6,192 nt of DNA from CAIXZV01 sp037446495 (GTDB taxonomy: Bacteria > Chloroflexota > Limnocylindria > Limnocylindrales > CSP1-4), in NCBI GenBank assembly GCA_037446495.1, contig JBBIIL010000128.1:1-6192 (forward strand). Reading direction: 5' to 3'. Shown piece by piece: positions 1-5,407 of this stretch. The translations under genes were made by a program, and so were the position numbers. The notes under the pieces were generated by a model, which saw only the letters and a list, made by a program, of their open reading frames with translations, made no database searches and was not told where the DNA came from. Each line of letters starts with the position of its first letter. Position 1 is the first letter of the stretch.

Positions 1-839
1 CGCCCGGATCGGCGGCGGGCGGCGGCGTGATCCTCGACCCGCAGCCGCCGCGCGGCGTGTCGCGCCGGCGCCTCTCGCCCGAGCGCGCGGCCCAGCTCGC
101 GGCGGACCCGAGGGACGCGGCTGCCCGGCTGGACGTCCACGGCGCCATCGCGTCGAGCCCGCCGGTCCTCGCCCGCGACGTCGAGCAGGCGCTGGAGCAG
201 GTCATGGCCCGAACGGTGGCAGCCCACCATGCCGCGCACCCGGAGTGGGCCGGGCTGCCGCTCCCCGCGCTTCGGCAGGAAGTCGCCCGCGCCGCGCGGC
301 GGGTCGTGACGCTCGACCGGGTCACCGCGGACCGCGTGGCGGAGCGCGAGATCCAGCGCCTCACGAGCCTGGGCGTCCTCGCTCGCGACGGGGACCTCAT
401 CCGGGACGCCTCGCGCGCCTCCGGCCCGCCGCCCGAGGTGCTCGCCGCCATGGACCGGCTCGAGGCCGCACTCGGCGTCGCCGCCCCGCCGCCCCTCGCC
501 GACGCCGCGCGCGACGCCGGGTGCCCGCCCATCGGCGTCAGGGGGCTCGAAGTCGCGAACCGGATCGTCCGGCTGGAGGACAACCTCGCCTGGTCGGCGA
601 CCATGTATCGCGAGCTGAGTCGACAAGCGCTCAGCCTTGCGGCCGCGGGTCCGTTGACGCCCGCTGCCTATCGCGACGCCACCGGGACGAGCCGCAGGTA
701 CGTGCTGGTGATCCTGGAAGACCTCGACCGTCGCGGACTCCTGCGCCGCACCGTTGCGGGCCATGTGCTGGGGCCCAGGGCGCTCGAGCGACTGCGCGAG
801 AAGGCGGCGAGGCGGGCGCAGGCCGAGGACCGGGCGTGA
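1..839 (+). CDS. selB: Selenocysteine-specific elongation factor SelB, C-terminal part (5' end outside window)
   Basis: SelB is the EF-Tu-like GTPase that delivers Sec-tRNA to UGA codons; its C-terminal winged-helix domains bind the SECIS element in the mRNA. The frame is open to the left edge: codons from base 3 read PGSAAGGGVILDPQPPRG, matching the conserved GGG-x-x-LDP-x-PPR segment that ends the translation-factor domains and leads into the winged helices. The GTG at base 27 lies inside this motif, so it is not the start. A segment near bases 237-290 (HPEWAGLPLPALRQEV) resembles the HPxxxGxxxxxLR motif of SelB winged helices. The last winged helix (about bases 651-773, LTPAAYRDATGTSRRYVLVILEDLDRRG) fits the RNA-binding WH4 domain. 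About 278 residues are visible. SelB proteins are usually about 600 or more, so the GTPase half lies upstream. The stop (837-839) overlaps the mobA-like start. The family call is firm; exact domain limits are inferred. Confidence 0.86.
   Translation, partial: PGSAAGGGVILDPQPPRGVSRRRLSPERAAQLAADPRDAAARLDVHGAIASSPPVLARDVEQALEQVMARTVAAHHAAHPEWAGLPLPALRQEVARAARRVVTLDRVTADRVAEREIQRLTSLGVLARDGDLIRDASRASGPPPEVLAAMDRLEAALGVAAPPPLADAARDAGCPPIGVRGLEVANRIVRLEDNLAWSATMYRELSRQALSLAAAGPLTPAAYRDATGTSRRYVLVILEDLDRRGLLRRTVAGHVLGPRALERLREKAARRAQAEDRA
825..828 (+). promoter_or_regulatory. Shine-Dalgarno site GAGG for the mobA-like gene
   Basis: GAGG lies inside the end of selB, 7 nt before the GTG at 836. It supports that non-ATG start within a 4-bp gene overlap. 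Confidence 0.5.
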
Positions 840-1447
840 GCGGGCGCGATGCCACCGCGGCGGTCGTCCTGGCGGGCGGCGCATCGTCGCGCTTCGGCAC
901 CGACAAGCTGGCGGCCGAGCTCGGAGGGCAGCCGCTCCTCCACCACGCGCTCAAGGCGGTGGACGATGTGGCCGCGACGATCGTGGTGGTGCTCGCGCCC
1001 GACGCCGCGTCTCCTGCCCTGCCGACGCTCCGCGCCCGCACCCTCGTCGCTCACGACGTCGTCACGCACCAGGGGCCGCTGGCAGGACTCGCGGCAGGGC
1101 TCGACGCACTCGGGGCCGGCGTCGACCGCGTCCTCCTCGTGGGTGGCGACATGCCGACGCTGGTCCCGGCCGTGCTCGACGCGCTGCTGGCCGCGCTCGA
1201 CGCCGACCCGGCGCTCGGCGCTGCCACGCTCGAGGCCGATCCGGCCGCGACCCTGCCGATGGCGCTTCGCCCAGGGCTCGCCGGGCCCGCCGCGGTCTCG
1301 CTCCTCGCCGAGGGGCGTCGGGCGCTCCGCAACGTGCTCGCCCGGGTGCCGTGCACCGTCCTCCCGTCGGCCAGCTGGCGCGCCCTCGACCCAGAGGCAC
1401 GGACGCTTCGCGACGTGGACACCCGGCGGGACCTGTTCAACCGTTAG
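836..1447 (+). CDS. mobA: MobA-like molybdenum cofactor guanylyltransferase (NTP transferase)
   Basis: This 203-residue protein is probably a cytoplasmic nucleotidyltransferase that joins GMP from GTP to molybdopterin, making the guanine dinucleotide form of the molybdenum cofactor. Visible motifs are LAGGASSRFGTDK (residues 12-24, the nucleotide-binding loop with the final Lys), GPLAGLAAG (80-88), GGDMP (103-107, with Asp105 as the likely Mg ligand) and a C-terminal LRDVDTRRDL (191-200), the usual end of this family. Length fits MobA (about 190-210). The GTG start at 836 was chosen because it sits just before the LAGG motif, overlaps the selB stop by 4 bp (GTGA), and follows GAGG at 825-828. 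The ATG at 849 is out of frame. Overlap with selB suggests translational coupling and a shared operon. The related MocA cytidylyltransferase or another small-molecule NTP transferase is possible, but LAGG-type loop and context favour MobA. Confidence 0.8.
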   Translation: MSGRDATAAVVLAGGASSRFGTDKLAAELGGQPLLHHALKAVDDVAATIVVVLAPDAASPALPTLRARTLVAHDVVTHQGPLAGLAAGLDALGAGVDRVLLVGGDMPTLVPAVLDALLAALDADPALGAATLEADPAATLPMALRPGLAGPAAVSLLAEGRRALRNVLARVPCTVLPSASWRALDPEARTLRDVDTRRDLFNR

Positions 1448-1456
1448 CGCCGACCG

Positions 1457-1476
1457 CGCCAGGATCCGTCCTGGCG
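1457..1476 (+). terminator. Hairpin after mobA, candidate transcription terminator
   Basis: CGCCAGGA (1457-1464) and TCCTGGCG (1469-1476) form a perfect 8-bp stem with a 4-nt loop, starting 9 nt after the mobA stop codon. No U-rich tract follows (ACTGTCGG comes next), so this is not a canonical intrinsic terminator. Such tailless hairpins are common after genes in high-GC genomes, and one here would separate the selB-mobA unit from the next gene. It could also be a protein-binding inverted repeat upstream of the gene at 1552. Confidence 0.45.
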
Positions 1477-1538
1477 ACTGTCGGCACATGCCCCGCTCCC
1501 GCGGCGTCTGGTAGACCTGTGGTGCAGACGGAGCAGTC

Positions 1539-1543
1539 GGAGG
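1539..1543 (+). promoter_or_regulatory. Shine-Dalgarno site GGAGG for the propeller gene
   Basis: GGAGG ends 8 nt before the ATG at 1552. It fixes this start within a reading frame that stays open far upstream as a shadow of mobA. Confidence 0.65.
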
Positions 1544-1551
1544 ACGGTCAC

Positions 1552-3126
1552 ATGGACAGGTTCGATCAGCCCGTGACGCCGATCTGGCAGGCGCCCGGTC
1601 GTCGGGGTCGGCTCGCCGCGGGGCTGCTCCTGGTCGCCGTGCTCCTGGCAGGCGTCGCGCTCCTGGCCGTCGTGCAACCGTTCCAGCCCGCGCCGACTCC
1701 CCTGGCGCCGATCGCGTTGGCGTCGCCCTCGTCGGTGTCCGCGCCGCCCTCGGCTCTCGTGCCCGGCAGCCTGCGGCCCAAGGGCACCGCCGTGCTGGTC
1801 ACGCCATCGCCGTCACCCGTGCGGACGGTCCCGCCAACCTATCCGCCGGATGCGTTCGCCGACCGGCCGGAGTGGCGCGTCAGCCTGACCGCGCCGGGTG
1901 CCCACCAGCAGGTGGTGTCGCTGATCGTGGACCCGGCCCACCGGGTCGTCGGCGGGGGGCCGGCCCCGATGCGGTTCCTCACGGTCGGCTTCAAGGGCGG
2001 CGTGCTGCCGGCGGACAGCGACCACGCCGTGGACGTCTACTGGACGGGCTCGATCTGCGCCGCCTGGGAGCTGGTCACGCTCGATCCGGACGGGACGATC
2101 ACCGTCAACTCGACGCCGAAGGACACGCCCTGCACGCCCGGCCCCACCATGCGCGGACTGGAGATGCGGTTCGCGACGCGGGTGACGGCGACGTCCTTCT
2201 CGCTGGTCGTCGGACCGGAGCGCCAGTACACGGCGGACCTCAACCCGTCAGCCGTCGCCTTCGCCGATCCGACGCATGGGCTGGTGGCCATGGCGGACGG
2301 GCTCGTGGCCGTGGGCGAGACCGCTGACGGCGGGGCGAGCTGGCGCCTGACGACGATCGGGGACGGGGAGCCGACCGGTCTGGCGGTCGTCGGGACGACG
2401 GCGTGGACCGCCATCGCGTGCGATCCCAGCGTCTGGGACCACTGCTCCCCGGGCGTGTACCGCCGCGCCGGCGGGGCGTGGACGCGCGTGCTGGCGATGG
2501 ACCCGGGCCCCATGGCGGTCCGGGGCGATGCGGTGGCCGTCCTCGAGCAGCCCCTGGTCGCCGACTCGACCGGCCTCGTGCCCACGCCGACCGCCATCCG
2601 GCTGACCCGCGACGCGGGCGCCACGTGGACGACGATCCCGAGCCCGTGCCCAGCGACGCTGCCCCGGCTGTCCGCTGTCGCATTCGGCGCCACCGGGCTG
2701 CTCGCCGTGTGCGAGGTCGATCCGATGACAGGCGACACGGGCAAGGTGCTCATGGCCCTGAGCGACGAGACCGGCGTGGCGTGGTCCGTCCCGGCCCAGC
2801 TGCCGCAGGCGGGATCGGACATGGGCCTCTCGACGATTGCGCTCGCCAGCCCGCCGGACGTGCCTCGCGTCGCTGGGATCCTCTGGGGCGCCGGGTCTCC
2901 CCTGCTGACCACGCTCGACAGCGGCGCCCACTGGACGGTCCGCAGCGATGTCGCGGACGGCGTCGTGCGCATCGTGCGCTCCGCGAATGCCGGCACGGGT
3001 CAGGCGATGGCCGCCCTGGTCTGGGACGCGGACCGGAATGCAACGCTGCTGCTCCTCTCCGCCGACAGCGCGAAGACCTGGCGGGAGCTGACCTCCTTTC
3101 TCGGGGCGCCCTGCTGCGGCGGCTGA
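1552..3126 (+). CDS. Membrane-anchored Asp-box (BNR-like) beta-propeller protein
   Basis: This is a 524-residue protein of unknown specific role. Residues 1-20 are a short cytoplasmic tail with RRGR. Residues about 21-41 (LAAGLLLVAVLLAGVALLAVV) form a single membrane helix without a lipobox Cys, so the remainder is probably outside the membrane. Residues 43-100 are a Pro/Ser/Thr-rich linker, and about 105-230 form a separate domain. Residues 240-515 carry Asp-box motifs (S/T-x-D-x-G-x-x-W): TADGGASW (257-264), TRDAGATWT (352-360), TLDSGAHW (454-461) and SADSAKTW (503-510), plus degenerate copies at 303-310 and 404-411. These recur every 46-52 residues, as in BNR, sialidase-like or YCF48-like propellers. 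Eight Cys (169, 194, 290, 298, 366, 387, 521, 522) could form disulfides. No catalytic sialidase residues are recognisable, so a binding or scaffold role is more likely than an enzyme. The start is set by GGAGG at 1539-1543. It has its own intergenic leader and is probably monocistronic. Confidence 0.78.
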   Translation: MDRFDQPVTPIWQAPGRRGRLAAGLLLVAVLLAGVALLAVVQPFQPAPTPLAPIALASPSSVSAPPSALVPGSLRPKGTAVLVTPSPSPVRTVPPTYPPDAFADRPEWRVSLTAPGAHQQVVSLIVDPAHRVVGGGPAPMRFLTVGFKGGVLPADSDHAVDVYWTGSICAAWELVTLDPDGTITVNSTPKDTPCTPGPTMRGLEMRFATRVTATSFSLVVGPERQYTADLNPSAVAFADPTHGLVAMADGLVAVGETADGGASWRLTTIGDGEPTGLAVVGTTAWTAIACDPSVWDHCSPGVYRRAGGAWTRVLAMDPGPMAVRGDAVAVLEQPLVADSTGLVPTPTAIRLTRDAGATWTTIPSPCPATLPRLSAVAFGATGLLAVCEVDPMTGDTGKVLMALSDETGVAWSVPAQLPQAGSDMGLSTIALASPPDVPRVAGILWGAGSPLLTTLDSGAHWTVRSDVADGVVRIVRSANAGTGQAMAALVWDADRNATLLLLSADSAKTWRELTSFLGAPCCGG

Positions 3127-3137
3127 GGCCCTCGGCG

Positions 3138-4158
3138 TCAGTCGAGCCCGGGCGCCTCGTACACGGCCACACCGCCGACGAATGTCGCCAGGACGCGCGC
3201 ATCGCCGATCAGGCCCTCGGCCTCGTCGAACAGGTCGCGGTCCAGGATCGTGAGGTCGGCGAGCTTGCCGGGCTCGAGCGTGCCCGTCTCGTCGAGGTGT
3301 TGCGCGTGGGCGGAGCCGGCGGTGAACGCCCGCAGGGCCTCGGCCAGCGAGATCCGCTCGTCCGGCAGGAACGGGGCGTGGTCGCGCGACTCCGGCGCCA
3401 CGCGCGTCACCGCCACCTCCATCTCGAGCAATGGGTCCGGCGTGGAGACGGACCAGTCCGAGCCCATCACCAGCGTCGCGCCATGGCGCAGCAGCGAGCG
3501 GAAGGGGTACTGGTGCGCGGCAGCGTCGCTCGAGATGAACGGCAGCGTGAGCTCCGTCATCTGGTCCTCCCCGACAGCCCACAGCGNNNNNNNNNNNNNN
3601 NNNNNNNNNNNNNNNNNNNNNNNNNNNNNNNNNNNNNNNNNNNNNNNNNNNNNNNNNNNNNNNNNNNNNNNNNNNNNNNNNNNNNNGCGCCTTGGAGTTG
3701 ACCCAGGCGTCGTGGCCGTCGCGGTTCATCAGAAACACGGGCCGGTCGGGGATGATGCGGTCGAGATCCTCGCGCCTCGGTCGGCCGCCCGAGAAGTCCG
3801 CCAGGGACCAGCCTCCGCCGAGGATCCACTGGGCGTCGCGGTGCGAGGCGGCGTACGCGTCGATGATCCGCAGGTACGTGTCGAGGCCGCGGGCGTCGTG
3901 CAGCTCGCAACGGATGCGCGCCAGCCCACCGAGGGTGGGGTGCACGTGCGAATCGCCGAATCCGGGCGTGACGGTTCGGCCGCGCAGGTCGACCACGCGT
4001 GTGCCCGGGCCGCGCTGCGCCATCGCCTGGGCGTCCGTGCCCACCGCAGTCAGGCGCCCGTTGCGGACCGCCAGCGCCCGGGCCCAGGACCCGGCCCCAT
4101 CGGCAGTGAAGATCCGTCCCCCGGTCAGGACGAGGTCGGCGTGCTCGGCAGTCGTCAT
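3138..4158 (-). CDS. YtcJ-type amidohydrolase (Amidohydro_3), middle missing in an N gap
   Basis: This is a metal-dependent amidohydrolase of the YtcJ/Amidohydro_3 family, presumably hydrolysing an amide-type bond in a small molecule in the cytoplasm; the substrate cannot be read. The N-terminal piece (4158 to 3688, 157 residues) begins with the family's ADLVLTGGRIFTAD strand, then TPGFGDSHVHP with metal ligands His71 and His73, and ends in DGHDAWVNSKA, also typical. The C-terminal piece (3584 to 3138, 148 residues) has QYPFRSLLRHGATLVMGSDW with the metal-site Asp, then TPDPLLE, SLAEALRAFTAGSAHAQ and GTLEPGKLADLTILD. The pieces lie in different frames only because the 100-N filler is arbitrary. 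The family is usually about 520-560 residues, so some 220-250 residues are missing. ATG at 4158 fits the usual N-terminus; the frame is open to a GTG at 4260, but that extension is unlike the family. It converges with the propeller gene, 11 nt apart. No Shine-Dalgarno is visible. Confidence 0.88.
3587..3686. other. Assembly gap of exactly 100 N inside the amidohydrolase gene
   Basis: The run is 100 N, the conventional placeholder for a gap of unknown size. Coding sequence of the same protein family flanks both sides, so the gap is internal to one gene, and its true length is likely several hundred bases. Confidence 0.97.
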
Positions 4159-4165
4159 GCCGCGC

Positions 4166-4171
4166 AGGATG
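4166..4171 (-). promoter_or_regulatory. Weak -10-like hexamer CATCCT just upstream of the amidohydrolase start
   Basis: On the minus strand CATCCT lies 7 nt before the ATG at 4158, and no Shine-Dalgarno is present. The arrangement resembles TATCCT before the gene at 5408 and would fit a leaderless transcript. The first base departs from TANNNT and no -35 is seen, so the call is weak. Confidence 0.25.
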
Positions 4172-4297
4172 CGCGCGTCGGCCTTCCGGCGCACGCCCTC
4201 GTTGCGTCCCGTGGCCGTGACCATCGGTTGCAGCCGCCCCGCCGCGTAGGCTTCGCGCACCGGGTCGGCCGCGCCCGCGGATCGCCCGACCCCTACC

Positions 4298-4302
4298 AGA
4301 GG
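4298..4302 (+). promoter_or_regulatory. Shine-Dalgarno site AGAGG for the MBL-fold gene
   Basis: AGAGG ends 8 nt before the ATG at 4311, supporting that start. It lies in the 152-bp divergent spacer shared with the amidohydrolase gene. Confidence 0.5.
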
Positions 4303-4310
4303 TACGCCAC

Positions 4311-4859
4311 ATGGCCAGCGTCCATCTGCTCCACGCCGGATACGCCGACGAGGGCGTCGGCTCGTCGGTCGTGCTCGTCCGCGACGGCGACGCGCGGATC
4401 ATCGTGGACCCCGGCATGGTCAAGTCGCGGTCGCTGATCCTCGATCCGCTCGCGGCGCTGGGGGTGGCGCCCGAGGCCGTGACCCACGTGTTCCTCTCGC
4501 ACCACCACCCGGACCACACGATCAACATCGCGCTGTTCCCCAACGCCGAGGTGGTGGACTTCTGGGCGCGTTACATCGGCGACCAGTGGCTCGACCACGA
4601 CGGCGACGGGTACCGGCTCTCGCCGCACGCGCAGTTGTGGCTGACGCCGGGGCACACGAACGAGGACGCCTCGCTGATTGTCGAGGCGGACGATGCCGTC
4701 TACGCCATGACGCACGCCTGGTGGCACGCCGACCGCACGCCGGAGGTGGACCCGCTGGGCGATGACCAGATCGCGCTCGAGGCGTCGCGGGCTCGGCTGC
4801 TGGCTGCTGTCGATGTCGTGATCCCGGGTCACGGCGGCCCTTTTCGGGTGGAACGCTGA
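4311..4859 (+). CDS. Metallo-beta-lactamase-fold hydrolase (MBLAC1-like)
   Basis: This 182-residue, soluble, single-domain protein has a metallo-beta-lactamase fold and probably hydrolyses an unidentified small molecule or ester with bound zinc or iron. Visible are the strand IIVDPGM (30-36), the HxHxDH signature as SHHHPDHT (63-70: His64, His66, Asp68, His69), the third metal-site His in LTPGHTNED (His115) and the last in IPGHGGPF (His174). The bridging Asp normally found between the last two, in a GD motif, is not evident: the aligned segment reads YAMTHAWWH (131-139), with Thr134-His135 where Gly-Asp would be expected. Short length and motif order recall the MBLAC1-like group rather than true beta-lactamases, and there is no signal peptide, so antibiotic resistance is unlikely. 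The ATG follows AGAGG by 8 nt. It is divergent from the amidohydrolase, 152 bp away, which hints at but does not prove shared control. Confidence 0.87.
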   Translation: MASVHLLHAGYADEGVGSSVVLVRDGDARIIVDPGMVKSRSLILDPLAALGVAPEAVTHVFLSHHHPDHTINIALFPNAEVVDFWARYIGDQWLDHDGDGYRLSPHAQLWLTPGHTNEDASLIVEADDAVYAMTHAWWHADRTPEVDPLGDDQIALEASRARLLAAVDVVIPGHGGPFRVER

Positions 4860-4945
4860 CGGCCACGGCCGGAGCCTGACCCGCCACCTTCTCCGCGCTG
4901 GCGGCTTCGCTGGCGCCTGAACCCTCCGAACCCGACCTCGACCCG

Positions 4946-4965
4946 GGCCGGCGCACTCGCCGGCC
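4946..4965. terminator. Perfect 8-bp hairpin downstream of the MBL gene
   Basis: GGCCGGCG (4946-4953) pairs with CGCCGGCC (4958-4965) around the loop CACT. It begins 86 nt after the MBL stop and has no U-tract. It could end transcription of that gene or be one of the region's GC-rich inverted repeats. Confidence 0.35.
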
Positions 4966-4997
4966 GGCGCAGCCGCGTGTCCGCGGACCACGGGCCG

Positions 4998-5083
4998 GCC
5001 CAGGCCGGTGCACCCGCGGGGCGGGTGGCTCGCGCGCTCGCGGCCCGTGCCCCGGCCGGTGCACCCGCGGGGCGCGTGGCTCG
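4998..5083. repeat. Two-copy direct repeat, 35 bp with 51-bp period
   Basis: Bases 4998-5032 and 5049-5083 match at 33 of 35 positions. The conserved core runs from GGCCGGTGCACCCGCGGGGC to GTGGCTCG, with one G/C difference within the last 30 bases. A partial third copy of the right end, GGGTGGCTCG, occurs at 5157-5166. No CRISPR-like unique spacers or further regular copies are present. The function is unknown. Confidence 0.7.
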
Positions 5084-5206
5084 GCTTCGGAGCGAGAGCG
5101 TGTCCCTGGTGCGGGTGCGCGTCTCGCGGGTTGGGAGCGCATCCCACTCGCCGGATGGGTGGCTCGGGATCCGGGCCCCGCATTGGCGGCCAGCAGTGCC
5201 AGGAGC

Positions 5207-5299
5207 GGCTCAGCGTGTCGGCGTGGCCCCGGTGGCTCAGCGTGTCGGCGCGGCCCCGGCGGCTCGGCCGCCGGACCGGCTCAGCGTGTCGCCATGGCC
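5207..5299. repeat. 27-bp tandem repeat with GGCTCAGCGTGTCG core
   Basis: The core GGCTCAGCGTGTCG occurs at 5207, 5234 and 5278. The first two copies form an exact 27-bp period (core, GCG, then C/T, then GGCCCCGG). A third period at 5261 keeps only GGCTC and instead forms a hairpin; the final copy then resumes at 5278. Twenty-seven is a multiple of three, but no convincing protein is encoded. The array lies 109-200 bp before the next gene, so it could be a regulator-binding cluster or an inert expansion. Confidence 0.7.
5256..5274. repeat. Perfect 8-bp inverted repeat within the tandem array
   Basis: CCGGCGGC (5256-5263) pairs with GCCGCCGG (5267-5274) around the 3-nt loop TCG. It replaces the core of what would be the third tandem copy. 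Confidence 0.55.
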
Positions 5300-5395
5300 T
5301 CCACCTCATGCCCCACACCGTCGGTCAACGCGGCCGGGAGGTCCCCGGCAACGGCTGCCGTGAGGGGCGCGCGGGGGTGTCGGGCGTTTCTCCAC

Positions 5396-5401
5396 TATCC
5401 T
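5396..5401 (+). promoter_or_regulatory. Candidate -10 element TATCCT for a leaderless transcript
   Basis: TATCCT matches TANNNT and ends 6 nt before the ATG at 5408. Transcription starting about 7 nt past a -10 box would begin at or next to the start codon. No Shine-Dalgarno sequence is visible before the gene, which fits leaderless translation. No clear -35 box is seen. Confidence 0.45.
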
Positions 5402-5407
5402 GCCGTG

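Larger units (their letters stand above)
4860..5407. other. Gene-free, repeat-rich intergenic stretch
   Basis: I find no credible gene in these roughly 550 bases. Reading frames here translate to low-complexity Arg/Gly/Pro/Ala text with no family motif and run antisense to real genes. The stretch instead contains two direct-repeat families (about 4998-5083 and 5207-5299), perfect hairpins (4946-4965 and 5256-5274), a 10-bp palindrome GTCCGCGGAC (4979-4988), and a possible promoter at its right end. TGGCTC recurs at 5026, 5077, 5160 and 5233, linking the two repeat families. A small RNA cannot be excluded. Confidence 0.7.

Noticed and set aside
27..29. GTG at 27 as the start of the first gene
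   Set aside because: The upstream codons to the window edge encode the GGG part of a conserved SelB motif that continues through this GTG, so the gene starts outside the window.
668..1489. Minus-strand frame opposite the end of selB and mobA
   Set aside because: It is composed of Arg/Gly/Glu-rich text with no motif, and both plus-strand genes have strong family signatures.
1512..1517. TAGACC as a -10 box for the propeller gene
   Set aside because: It lacks the final T of TANNNT, and the sequence 17 nt upstream does not resemble a -35 box. Too weak to annotate, although a promoter somewhere in 1477-1538 is likely.
1558..1568. GTTCGATC resembling a tRNA T-loop
   Set aside because: It falls in the N-terminal codons of the propeller gene and the flanks cannot form the 5-bp T-stem or an acceptor stem. 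A second similar string at 5464 lies inside the S51-like gene. No tRNA was found.
2037..2996. 319-codon minus-strand frame opposite the propeller gene
   Set aside because: No family motif is visible, and the plus strand has a membrane helix, Asp boxes and a good Shine-Dalgarno. It is treated as a high-GC shadow.
3127..3170. Bidirectional terminator between the convergent genes
   Set aside because: Only short self-complementary GC runs such as GCCCGGGC are present; no stem of useful length spans the 11-nt gap.
4998..5299. Possible CRISPR array
   Set aside because: Repeats are few, have different units and periods of 51 and 27, and lack constant-length unique spacers. No cas genes are present.
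4293..5318. Long minus-strand reading frame across the repeats and the MBL gene
   Set aside because: It is antisense to a well-supported gene, rich in Arg, Pro and Gly, and its internal peptide repeats merely translate the DNA repeats. Long open frames are expected by chance at this GC content.
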